64,000 nt of DNA from Kribbella soli (GTDB taxonomy: Bacteria; Actinomycetota; Actinomycetes; Propionibacteriales; Kribbellaceae): contig NZ_SJJZ01000005.1 of assembly GCF_004331345.1 (NCBI RefSeq), forward strand, positions 1-64,000. Direction: 5' to 3'. A program made the translations under genes and the position numbers. The notes under the pieces are model-generated. The model did not search any database and had not been told where the DNA came from. It was given only the letters and a program-made list of their open reading frames with translations. Positions 26,366 through 34,041 of this stretch are shown in pieces (positions within the stretch are counted from its first letter, which is position 1; the number at the start of each line of letters is the position of its first letter).

Positions 26366-27481
26366 GTGAAGGTCGGAGTACCGAAAGAAGTCAAGAACCA
26401 CGAGTACCGGGTGGCGATCACCCCGTCCGGTGTGCACGAGTTCGTGCGCAGCGGGCACGAGGTTCTGATCGAGCAGGGGGCGGGCGCCGGTTCGCTGATC
26501 CCGGACGACGAGTTCGTCGCCGCCGGGGCGCGGATCGTGCCAGAGGCGGACGATGTCTGGGCCGACACGGAGCTGGTGCTCAAGGTCAAGGAGCCGGTGG
26601 CGGAGGAGTACCACCGGATGCGCAAGGACCAGGTGCTGTTCACCTACCTGCACCTTGCCGCGAGCCAGGACTGCACCGACGCGCTGCTGAAGTCGGGTGT
26701 CACCGGAATCGCCTACGAGACGGTGCAGCTGCCGGACGGCACTCTGCCGTTGCTGGCGCCGATGAGCGAGGTGGCCGGCCGGCTGGCGCCGCAGTCCGGT
26801 GCGTACCACCTGATGGCGCAGGGCGGCGGCCGTGGCGTGCTGCTCGGCGGCGTGTCCGGCGTACACCCGGCCCGTGTGGTCATCCTCGGTGCTGGTGTCT
26901 CCGGGATGAACGCGGCCGCGATCGCGCTCGGTATGCAGGCGCAGGTGCAGCTGTTCGACCGCAACATCGCACGGCTGCGGCAAGCCGACCAGATCTACCA
27001 GGGCCACCTGCTGACGATCGCGTCGAACGCGTTCGAGATCGAGAAGGCTGTCCTCGAAGCCGACCTGGTCATCGGCGCGGTGCTGGTCGTCGGCGCCAAG
27101 GCGCCGAAGCTGGTCACCAACGACCTGGTCAGCCGGATGAAGCCGGGCAGTGTGCTGGTCGACATCGCGATCGACCAGGGTGGCTGCTTCGAGGACTCGC
27201 GTCCGACCACGCATGCCGACCCGGTCTACAGGGTGCACAACTCGCTGTTCTACTGCGTCGCGAACATGCCCGGTGCGGTGCCGAACACGTCGACGTACGC
27301 GCTCACCAACGTGACGCTGCCGTACGCGATCGAGCTGGCGAACCTCGGGTGGCGGGAGGCGCTGAAGCAGGACCACAGCCTGGCACTCGGCCTGAACACG
27401 TTCGACGGGCACGTCACGTACGGTCCGATCGCGGACGCGCACGACCTGTCGCAGCTGAAGCTCGACGAGGTGCTGGTCTGA
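26366..27481 (+). CDS. ald: Alanine dehydrogenase
   Basis: 371 aa, standard length. It reversibly oxidises L-alanine to pyruvate and ammonia with NAD. GTG at 26366 (AGAAGGG 6 bases upstream) gives the classic MKVGVPKEVKNHEYRVAITP. Later come the pyruvate-site region, the Rossmann loop VVILGAGVSGMNAAAIALGM and NMPGAVPNTSTYALTN. In M. tuberculosis ald is induced by AldR during alanine use and oxygen limitation; no AldR gene is adjacent here. The next gene, xerD, overlaps its stop. Confidence 0.96.
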   Translation: MKVGVPKEVKNHEYRVAITPSGVHEFVRSGHEVLIEQGAGAGSLIPDDEFVAAGARIVPEADDVWADTELVLKVKEPVAEEYHRMRKDQVLFTYLHLAASQDCTDALLKSGVTGIAYETVQLPDGTLPLLAPMSEVAGRLAPQSGAYHLMAQGGGRGVLLGGVSGVHPARVVILGAGVSGMNAAAIALGMQAQVQLFDRNIARLRQADQIYQGHLLTIASNAFEIEKAVLEADLVIGAVLVVGAKAPKLVTNDLVSRMKPGSVLVDIAIDQGGCFEDSRPTTHADPVYRVHNSLFYCVANMPGAVPNTSTYALTNVTLPYAIELANLGWREALKQDHSLALGLNTFDGHVTYGPIADAHDLSQLKLDEVLV

Positions 27482-28413
27482 GCAACATCGCACGGGCGGT
27501 CAGCGCGTACCTCGACCATCTGACGGTCGAGCGCGGCCTGGCCGCCAACACGTTGGCGTCGTACCGGCGTGACCTGCGCCGGTACGGCGGCTACCTCGCG
27601 GGCACGGAGATCGACGACCTCGGCCGGATCACGGAGGCCGTGGTCGGCGACTTCCTGATGCGGTTGCGCGAGGGCGATGCCGACCACCCGCCACTGACCG
27701 CGTCCAGTGCGGGGCGGACCGTGGTGGCGGTCCGTGGCTTCCACAAGTTCTGTGTGCGCGAGGGACTGACCGCAGTGGACCCTGCGGCGGCGGTGAAGCC
27801 ACCTGCGCCGCCGCAGCGGCTACCGAAGGCCCTGTCTGTCGACGAGGTGACCAGGATCCTCTCAGCGGCCGCTGGGGCCGAGGCGGAGCCTGCTGTGCTC
27901 GCAACGCGGGATGCGGCGTTGCTGGAGTTCCTGTACGGCACTGGTGCCCGTATCTCGGAGGCGGTCGGGCTGGACGTCGACGACATCGACCTGGACGCCG
28001 GTGCGGTGCTGCTGCGCGGTAAGGGCAGCAAGGAGCGGGTAGTACCCGTTGGCACGTACGCCCGTGAGGCGCTGTCGGCGTACCTGGTCCGTGGGCGCCC
28101 CGATCTGGTGTCACGCGGTCGCGGCACCCCCGCGCTCTTCCTGAACGCCCGCGGCGGCCGCCTGTCCCGGCAGAGCGCTTGGACGGTACTGCGTCGCGCT
28201 GCCCAGCGGGCCGGGATCTCCAAGGAGATCTCCCCGCACACGCTGCGGCACTCCTACGCGACTCATCTGCTCGACGGCGGCGCCGACGTACGCGTTGTCC
28301 AGGAGCTGCTGGGACATGCGTCCGTTACGACAACACAGGTCTACACACTCGTGACGGTCGACAAGCTCCGCGAGGTCTACGCCACCTCTCACCCCCGGGC
28401 GCTGTCCTCCTGA
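27478..28413 (+). CDS. xerD: Tyrosine recombinase XerD
   Basis: 311 aa if translated from CTG at 27478, which overlaps the ald stop as CTGA and has GAGG 7 bases upstream. The nearest in-frame ATG/GTG/TTG upstream is 129 bases away inside ald; the first downstream TTG (27553) would delete the conserved AYLDHLTVERGLAANTL core-binding helix. Catalytic residues are present: Arg in YGTGARISEAVGLDV, Lys in RGKGSKERVVP, HTLRHSYATHLLDGGADVRVVQELLGHASVTTTQVYT with His, Arg, His and Tyr. With XerC it resolves chromosome dimers at dif. It fits the Rv1701 position near scpAB. Confidence 0.93.
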   Translation: MSNIARAVSAYLDHLTVERGLAANTLASYRRDLRRYGGYLAGTEIDDLGRITEAVVGDFLMRLREGDADHPPLTASSAGRTVVAVRGFHKFCVREGLTAVDPAAAVKPPAPPQRLPKALSVDEVTRILSAAAGAEAEPAVLATRDAALLEFLYGTGARISEAVGLDVDDIDLDAGAVLLRGKGSKERVVPVGTYAREALSAYLVRGRPDLVSRGRGTPALFLNARGGRLSRQSAWTVLRRAAQRAGISKEISPHTLRHSYATHLLDGGADVRVVQELLGHASVTTTQVYTLVTVDKLREVYATSHPRALSS

Positions 28414-28504
28414 GGGCTACCCCGGTGCGCCGAATATGTAGACGGTGTGCGATCATCTCGTCACGGCCGGTGATCCGGGGAGGGTGATCGGCCGAGTTCG
28501 GAGC

Positions 28505-28516
28505 TTTGTCGACAAA
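28505..28516. promoter_or_regulatory. 12-bp perfect palindrome upstream of parA
   Basis: TTTGTCGACAAA at 28505-28516 is a perfect palindrome 98 bases upstream of the parA start in an intergenic region of 200 bases. It differs from the parS consensus. A role as operator is inferred from symmetry and position. Confidence 0.35.
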
Positions 28517-28613
28517 CAGCCCCACCCCGGTGCGGAGTGGCTGGTTGAGAGTGCTTGAATGCACGCTTACAGTCGCTGGGATCGCCCGTATCGGTTGAAA
28601 GGTTTGACGAGTC

Positions 28614-29684
28614 ATGAACGAGTCGACATTCCCGGGCACCGAACACGTGATGGGCCACCTTCCGGTACCGGAGCCGGCCCAGCCGATCAGCATGCCACCG
28701 ACGACCCCACCCAGCAGCCCGCCGCGGCCGGCGCCCACGGCGCCGCGGGGCCTGCCCGACAACTATGCGGAGATGCCGAAGCCGACGGCCAAGCTCACCG
28801 CGGAGGACCTTGCACCCGTGAACGACCCGAACGGTCCGCGTCACAAGATCGGGCCGACCGGCCGGCCGCAGCCGGACCTGCCGGTGCCGCAGCCACCGAC
28901 CAAGACCGGCCCGGCGCAGGTGATCGCGATGTGCAACCAGAAGGGCGGCGTGGGCAAGACGACCACCACGATCAACCTCGGCGCAGCGATCGCCGAGACC
29001 GGTCGCAAGGTGCTGCTGATCGACTTCGACCCGCAGGGGTCCGCCTCGATCGGCCTCGGCGTCCAGCCGCACGACCTCGAGCTGTCGGTCTACAACCTGC
29101 TGATGCAGCGCGACATCACCCCGGACGAGGTGATCCAGCCGACCCGGGTGGAGAACCTCGACCTGATGCCGGCCAACATCGACCTGTCCGCGGCCGAGGT
29201 CCAACTGGTCCAGGAGGTCGCCCGCGAGTACACGCTGCAGCGCGTCCTGGACCCGATCATCCCGCTGTACGACGTGATCCTGATCGACTGCGCCCCGTCG
29301 CTCGGTCTGCTCACCGTGAACGCGCTGACCGCGTCGAACGGCATCGTCGTACCGCTCGAGTGCGAGTTCTTCGCGCTCCGCGGCCTGGCGATGCTCACCG
29401 ACACGATCGCCAAGGTGCAGGACCGGCTGAACCCGAAGCTGGAGATCGTCGGGATCCTCGGCACCATGTTCGACGGGCGGACGACGCACGCCCGGGAGGT
29501 CCTCGACCGCGTGGTCCAGGCCTTCGACGAGCGCGTCTTCCACACTGTCATCCGGCGTACCGTCAAGTTCCCCGAGACCACGGTCGTCGGCGAACCGATC
29601 ACGACGTACGCGCCCTCGTCCCAAGCGGCTACGCAGTACCGCGACCTTGCCAAGGAGGTGCTGGCGCGTTGTCCCGCCGGGTGA
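28614..29684 (+). CDS. parA: ParA-family ATPase (scpAB-linked)
   Basis: 356 aa. A Pro-rich disordered N-terminus (1-100) precedes a ParA/MinD ATPase: deviant Walker A QKGGVGKTTTTINLG (110-117 core), LLIDFDPQGSASIGLG, and VILIDCAPSLGLLTVNAL. Unlike origin-proximal ParA it has no ParB gene beside it. Position before scpA matches Rv1708. The downstream small gene begins inside its 3' end. Likely role: nucleoid-associated positioning or segregation with the condensin genes; inference. Confidence 0.9.
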   Translation: MNESTFPGTEHVMGHLPVPEPAQPISMPPTTPPSSPPRPAPTAPRGLPDNYAEMPKPTAKLTAEDLAPVNDPNGPRHKIGPTGRPQPDLPVPQPPTKTGPAQVIAMCNQKGGVGKTTTTINLGAAIAETGRKVLLIDFDPQGSASIGLGVQPHDLELSVYNLLMQRDITPDEVIQPTRVENLDLMPANIDLSAAEVQLVQEVAREYTLQRVLDPIIPLYDVILIDCAPSLGLLTVNALTASNGIVVPLECEFFALRGLAMLTDTIAKVQDRLNPKLEIVGILGTMFDGRTTHAREVLDRVVQAFDERVFHTVIRRTVKFPETTVVGEPITTYAPSSQAATQYRDLAKEVLARCPAG

Positions 29685-30031
29685 GCCTGCCAGGTGCCAG
29701 TGAACTCTTCGGGGGTGCGGCACCGAAGCAGACCAGACCCGAGAAGCGCACCACCACTGACGGACCGTCGTCCACTGTGCGGTCCCGCACGACGGTCGTC
29801 GACGACCGGAAGTCGAGTGGTCGGATCCGGCACGACACGAAGATCACCGTGTACGTGACGGAGGAGGAGCTGCTCGGCCTGGAACAGACCAGACTCGCGC
29901 TGCGCGCGGAGCACGGCCTGACGGCCGACCGGGGCCGGATCGTCCGGGAGGCGATCGACGTCCTGCTCGCCGACTTCGTCGACCACGGGCCGGACTCGGT
30001 GCTGGTACGGCGGCTGAAGGCGTCGGAGTGA
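29669..30031 (+). CDS. Small conserved protein coupled to parA, possible ribbon-helix-helix DNA binder
   Basis: 120 aa from TTG at 29669, chosen because AAGGAGGTG ends 8 bases before it; GTG at 29681 (GTGA overlap with the parA stop) is the alternative. The N-terminal 50 residues are disordered and basic. The C-terminal 70 read beta-helix-helix: DTKITVYVTEEELLGLEQTRLALRAEHG then DRGRIVREAIDVLLADF, as in ribbon-helix-helix (CopG/ParG-like) proteins. It lies in the parA-scpA interval and overlaps scpA by GTGA. Function unknown; a ParA partner is the natural hypothesis. Confidence 0.75.
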   Translation: MSRRVSLPGASELFGGAAPKQTRPEKRTTTDGPSSTVRSRTTVVDDRKSSGRIRHDTKITVYVTEEELLGLEQTRLALRAEHGLTADRGRIVREAIDVLLADFVDHGPDSVLVRRLKASE

Positions 30032-31014
30032 CCGTGTCCTCCTCGGACTCGTTACCGTTGGACCTCGGAACCGATGCTGCTCCGGCTGTTGCCGAGGGCA
30101 AGGGGTTCAGTGTTCACCTGGTGAACTTCGAGGGGCCGTTCGACCTGCTCCTGCAGCTGATCTCGAAGCACAAGCTGGACATCACCGAGATCGCGCTCTC
30201 GGTGATCACGGACGACTTCATCGCGCACATCAAGGCGCTGGGGTCGGAGTGGGACCTCGACCAGACGTCGGAGTTCCTGCTGATCGCGGCGACCCTGCTC
30301 GACCTGAAGGCGGCGCGGTTGCTGCCGAAGGGCGAGGTCGAGGACGACGAGGACCTGGCGCTGCTGGAGGCCCGGGACCTGCTGTTCGCGCGGCTGCTGC
30401 AGTACCGGGCGTTCAAGCAGATCGCGGCTCTGGTGCAGGAGCGGATGGCGGTCGAGTCCCGTCGGTTCCCGCGGGCTGTGGGGGTCGAGCCGCGGTTCGC
30501 GGAGCTGCTGCCCGAGGTATTGCTCGGGCTCGACCCGGCCGGGTTGGCAGCGTTGGCTGCGAAGGCGATGGCGCCCAAGGACGACGTACCTCCGGGGGTT
30601 TCGCTCGCACACCTGCATGCGCCGGCTGTCACTGTGCGGGAGCAGGCCGAGGTGATCGTGGACCGGTTGCGGCGGCAACGGAGTACGACGTTCCGGTCGC
30701 TGGTGGCTGATTCGCCGGACACCGTCACGACGGTGTGCCGGTTCCTGGCGTTGCTGGAGCTGTTCCGCGAGGCGGCTGTGACGTTCGACCAGGTCACGCC
30801 GCTGGGGGAACTCACTATTCGGTGGACCGGCACCGACGAGGGCGAGATCGCGGTCAGCGACGAGTTCGACGAGGAGCAGAAACCCGCCGACGAGACCGGC
30901 GAGGCGCCGGTCGTCGAGGACGAAACGCACTTCCTCGAACCCGGTGAGAGCCTCACCGACGAATCCGACATCCACGAACCCGCCCCAGACGAATCCGAGA
31001 CGGCAAACCAGTGA
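30028..31014 (+). CDS. scpA: Segregation and condensation protein A
   Basis: 328 aa kleisin of the SMC complex. The SMC-binding N-terminus is FSVHLVNFEGPFDLLLQLISKHKLDITEIAL, followed by EFLLIAATLLDLKAARLLP. The C-terminal winged-helix region (TFRSLVADSPDTVTTVCRFLALLELFREAAVTFDQ) contacts the SMC cap. About 55 acidic residues follow the usual end. GTG start within GTGA overlapping the preceding gene; the stop overlaps scpB the same way, giving stoichiometric coupling. Confidence 0.95.
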   Translation: MTVSSSDSLPLDLGTDAAPAVAEGKGFSVHLVNFEGPFDLLLQLISKHKLDITEIALSVITDDFIAHIKALGSEWDLDQTSEFLLIAATLLDLKAARLLPKGEVEDDEDLALLEARDLLFARLLQYRAFKQIAALVQERMAVESRRFPRAVGVEPRFAELLPEVLLGLDPAGLAALAAKAMAPKDDVPPGVSLAHLHAPAVTVREQAEVIVDRLRRQRSTTFRSLVADSPDTVTTVCRFLALLELFREAAVTFDQVTPLGELTIRWTGTDEGEIAVSDEFDEEQKPADETGEAPVVEDETHFLEPGESLTDESDIHEPAPDESETANQ

Positions 31015-32279
31015 CCAACTCCCACCACCCCTCCACCTCGGAGGACCCCACCTCCACCGACGACCAGCCGTCCACCACCCCCGACGCGGTGGACGAGTCG
31101 GCAGCCTCTGCCGAGGTGGTTGGGGAGGATTTTGCACCCGAATCGGCAGGTAATCCTCCCCAACCCGAAGCAACGGACGCGGCCAACGCGGCGGGAGAGT
31201 CGACCGACGAGGCGGAGGGGCTGTCTGGCGGGGCAGGCCCGACTGGGGTGGATGAGGAGCATTTGCCGCCGGGGCAGACTGCGGTGCCGGTGGGGGACGA
31301 GGTTGTTGTCGACGACGAGACGATGCGGCGGGCGATCGAGGCGATCCTGATGGTGACGGACGAGCCGTTGCCCGTACTGACGATGGCTCGTGCGGTCGGC
31401 CGGCCGACGGGCGATGTGGGTGCGGCGCTCGAGGAGCTGGCGGCGGAGTACACCGAGCAGGGGCGTGGGTTCGACCTGCGTGAGGTGGGCGGCGGCTGGC
31501 GGTACTACACCCGCGCCGAAGCCGCGCCGTACGTCGAACGCTTCGTCCTCGACGGTCAGCAGGCGCGCCTCACGCAGGCCGCACTCGAAACCCTCGCCGT
31601 GGTCGCCTACAAGCAGCCGGTCAGTCGAGCGCGCGTGTCGGCCATCCGTGGTGTGAACGTGGACGGCGTGGTGCGTACGCTCGTCGCCCGCGGTCTGGTC
31701 GAGGAGGCCGGTTCGGACACCGAGTCCCAGGCGACCCTGTACCGCACGACGACGTACTTCCTGGAACGCATGGGCATGCAGTCCCTCGACGACCTCCCCG
31801 AGCTGGCCCCGTACCTCCCCGACATGGACGACATCGAGGAAGAACTAGCCGCCCAGACCCTCCCCCCGGCCGCCACCACCGACACACAACCGTCAGCCGA
31901 CGCGGAGGCCGGTGAGACTGAGGATTCGAGCGACGCCGCACCTACGGCTGACACCTCCACCGAGGCAGACGAGGCGTCCGCTGAGGTGTACGCCGAGGGC
32001 GCGCAGACCGATGAGGCCGAGGGGTCGGCCGACGCCGCAGACAGCACCTCCACCGAGGCAGCCACGGACGCCGAGGACGCGGACGCCGAGGACGAAGTAG
32101 ACGCGGACGTCGAGGACGCCGCCGCCGAGGACGTCGACGCGGAGGACGCGGAGGACGTCGAGGAAGCGGACGCCAAGGATGACGGCGATGCGGAAGTAGA
32201 GGGTGCGGATGCCGTGGGTGAGGTAGGCGCGGACGCGGAGGGTGTGGGCGTGGAGGCGGGGGTGCGGGATGGGGGATGA
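31011..32279 (+). CDS. scpB: Segregation and condensation protein B with long acidic tails
   Basis: 422 aa, about twice the usual ScpB length. The first 100 residues are acidic and disordered. The core (about 103-280) has the two winged helices: RAIEAILMVTDEPLPVLTMARAVG, LTQAALETLAVVAYKQPVSRARVSAIRGVN and VRTLVARGLVEEAGSD. Residues about 285-422 are Asp/Glu/Ala repeats such as DAEDADAEDEVDADVEDA. ScpB dimers bind ScpA in the SMC complex. The tail matches the acidic ends seen on ScpA and on the TPR protein at 203-2380. Confidence 0.92.
   Translation: MTNSHHPSTSEDPTSTDDQPSTTPDAVDESAASAEVVGEDFAPESAGNPPQPEATDAANAAGESTDEAEGLSGGAGPTGVDEEHLPPGQTAVPVGDEVVVDDETMRRAIEAILMVTDEPLPVLTMARAVGRPTGDVGAALEELAAEYTEQGRGFDLREVGGGWRYYTRAEAAPYVERFVLDGQQARLTQAALETLAVVAYKQPVSRARVSAIRGVNVDGVVRTLVARGLVEEAGSDTESQATLYRTTTYFLERMGMQSLDDLPELAPYLPDMDDIEEELAAQTLPPAATTDTQPSADAEAGETEDSSDAAPTADTSTEADEASAEVYAEGAQTDEAEGSADAADSTSTEAATDAEDADAEDEVDADVEDAAAEDVDAEDAEDVEEADAKDDGDAEVEGADAVGEVGADAEGVGVEAGVRDGG
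32040..32180 (+). repeat. Acidic coding repeat in the scpB tail
   Basis: Units of 9-15 bases built on GCCGAGGACGCGGAC repeat in frame and encode Ala-Glu-Asp and Val-Glu-Asp steps. Length variation by slippage is likely. The repeat lies wholly in the part of scpB beyond the conserved winged-helix core. Confidence 0.6.
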
Positions 32280-33003
32280 CAGCGGGGTTCGGTTGCAGAA
32301 GGTTTTGGCTCGGGCGGGGGTGGCTTCTCGGCGGAGTGCGGAGATTCTGATCGAGGAGGGGCGGGTCGAGGTCGACGGGCGGGTGGTGACGGAGTTCGGG
32401 GTCCGGGTGGATCCTGAGACGGCGGTCATCCGGGTCGACGGCGCGCGGATTCCGCCGGTGAGTGCGAACGTGTACCTCGTCCTGAACAAGCCCCGCGGCG
32501 TCGTGACCACGATGTCCGACCCGCAAGGGCGCCCGTGCATCACGGACTTCGTGGAGGACCGGCCCGAGCGGCTGTTCCACATCGGCCGGCTCGACACCGA
32601 CACCGAGGGTCTGCTGCTGCTCACGAACCACGGCGAGTTCGCGCATCGCCTGGCGCACCCGTCGTACGAGGTCTCCAAGACGTACGTCGCCGAGGTCGAG
32701 GGCAACGTCAAACCGGGGGTACTGCGTGCGCTCCTGGACGGTGTCGAGCTCGACGACGGCCCGGCCCGCGCGGACACGGTGAAGATCGTTTCCACGGTGC
32801 CCGGCCGCACCCTCGTGGAGATGTCGCTGCACGAGGGCCGAAACCGGATCGTCCGCCGGATGTTCGACGCGGTCGGTCACCCGGTGAAGCGGCTGACCCG
32901 GACCGCGATCGGCCCGGTCCGCCGCGGCAACCTCCACACCGGCGAACTCCGCGAACTCGACCCACCCGAACTAGGTCAGCTCCTGGACCTCGTAGACCTC
33001 TGA
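32269..33003 (+). CDS. rluB: RsuA/RluB-family pseudouridine synthase
   Basis: 244 aa. An S4 domain (VRLQKVLARAGVASRRSAEILIEEGRVEVDG) precedes the catalytic domain with LVLNKPRGVVTTMSDPQGRP, the active-site loop FHIGRLDTDTEGLLLLTNHGEFAHRLAHP (catalytic Asp in GRLDTDTEG) and EGRNRIVRRMFDAVGHPV. It modifies a 23S rRNA uridine, or the equivalent 16S site. ATG at 32269 overlaps the end of scpB by 11 bases. In M. tuberculosis the order scpA-scpB-rluB continues to cmk and der; here it breaks and a hairpin and leftward genes follow. Confidence 0.93.
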   Translation: MGDDSGVRLQKVLARAGVASRRSAEILIEEGRVEVDGRVVTEFGVRVDPETAVIRVDGARIPPVSANVYLVLNKPRGVVTTMSDPQGRPCITDFVEDRPERLFHIGRLDTDTEGLLLLTNHGEFAHRLAHPSYEVSKTYVAEVEGNVKPGVLRALLDGVELDDGPARADTVKIVSTVPGRTLVEMSLHEGRNRIVRRMFDAVGHPVKRLTRTAIGPVRRGNLHTGELRELDPPELGQLLDLVDL

Positions 33004-33004
33004 C

Positions 33005-33092
33005 CACACGAGGGGATATCCCTCCGCGTTGTGCCTTCTCCCCTCGAATACCAGGGGAGAAGGCACAACTGGAGTGGATATCCCCTCGTGTG
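33005..33092. repeat. 88-base near-perfect hairpin, copy 1 of a dispersed inverted element
   Basis: Outer arms: a perfect 17-bp pair (33005-33021 with 33076-33092, CACACGAGGGGATATCC). Inner arms: a perfect 16-bp pair (33029-33044 with 33053-33068, TTGTGCCTTCTCCCCT). The segment between is partly paired (CTCC with GGAG) and the loop is 8 bases. It lies between convergent rluB and the first secreted-paralogue gene, so bidirectional termination is likely. The 16-base core ACACGAGGGGATATCC is identical in the element at 44853-44922. Confidence 0.85.
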
Positions 33093-33105
33093 ACCGAGGC
33101 TGGGT

Positions 33106-34041
33106 CTACTCGCCGAACAGTTGCTCGTAGGCCTGGTTGTCCTCGAAGCGCCGGGAGTACGCCGCTTCGCTGAACGTGCGCGGTACCTTGCCGAACGCCT
33201 TGATCACGGTCGCCGTCCCGTTGGCGTGCCCGAACTCGTACAGGTACGGCGTCCCGGTCTCCTTGTCGACTCCCACCACGATCGTCTTGTTGCCGCAGCT
33301 GTCCGCGACGAGCGCCTCGAACCCTTGCCAGGTGGATCGCCGCACGACCTTCACGACGGGCTTGCCGGTGAGCGGGATCCGGATCGTGTAGAGCGCCCCG
33401 GCGCGCGTGTTGGCGAGGAAGGTGTCGTACGTCGCGGTCTGGCTGATCAGCGTCATCGTCTTGACCGCGCTGAATCCGGCGTACGTGGTCTTCCGGCTGA
33501 ACGACGTACCCTCGCCGATGTTCCAGCGCACGATGTTGTCGCCGAGGACGGCATACATGTTCTGGCGGATCAGTGTGGTGTCGCGGTTGAACCGGGAGCT
33601 CTCCAGGTAGCGGACATCGCCCCAGCCGCCGCCGATCGGGATCCGCTGCACGGTCGCTGGATCGACCTCGCCGGCGAACCCGTTCACCGTGTAGGTCAGC
33701 AGGTTCAGGGTGGACCCGAGGACGACGTACTGCAGCCGGCTCTCACCCGTCTGCTCGGCGTTCGTCTGGGTGCCGATCCCACTGGCCACCCGGAGCTGGT
33801 TGTCCGGCAGCAGATCCTTGCCGCCCCACCTGCTCGGGCTGGCGCCCGGCGGAGTCACTCCGGACAGGACCCGCAGGATGAGGTCCCCTCCGCTGGTGGT
33901 CGAGCCCAGCACCAGCTGACAGAACGGCACAGCTGCCGCGTCCGTAGTACTTGCTGTGGCGGGAGCTGCCTGAACCAGGGCCCCGGCAGCCATCGCCAGC
34001 CCCAGCAACCCGGCAGCACGCTTCCTGATCATCTCGCTCAC
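33106..34041 (-). CDS. Secreted protein, paralogue 1 of a three-member family
   Basis: 311 aa. GTG at 34041 overlaps the stop of paralogue 2 as GTGA, so translation is coupled; an internal ATG at 34032 gives the same signal peptide (IRKRAAGLLGLAMAAGALVQAAPATA). The mature protein is beta-rich with a Cys near its N-terminus (PFCQLVLGS), GGGWGD, YAGFSAVKTMTLISQTATYDTFLANTRAGALYTIRIP, STWQGFEALVADSCGN, VDKETGTPYLY and HANGTATVIKAFGKV. These blocks are shared by the three paralogues. Family not recognised; beta-propeller-like or lectin-like folding is a guess from the strand pattern. Confidence 0.75.
   Translation of the reverse strand: MSEMIRKRAAGLLGLAMAAGALVQAAPATASTTDAAAVPFCQLVLGSTTSGGDLILRVLSGVTPPGASPSRWGGKDLLPDNQLRVASGIGTQTNAEQTGESRLQYVVLGSTLNLLTYTVNGFAGEVDPATVQRIPIGGGWGDVRYLESSRFNRDTTLIRQNMYAVLGDNIVRWNIGEGTSFSRKTTYAGFSAVKTMTLISQTATYDTFLANTRAGALYTIRIPLTGKPVVKVVRRSTWQGFEALVADSCGNKTIVVGVDKETGTPYLYEFGHANGTATVIKAFGKVPRTFSEAAYSRRFEDNQAYEQLFGE

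Noticed and set aside
28414..28613. parS site near parA
   Set aside because: No TGTTTCACGTGAAACA-like sequence found; the only symmetric site is the unrelated TTTGTCGACAAA.
33005..33092. Insertion sequence ends or MITE
   Set aside because: No transposase and no target duplication seen. The arms meet in a short loop, so a hairpin element is the better description.
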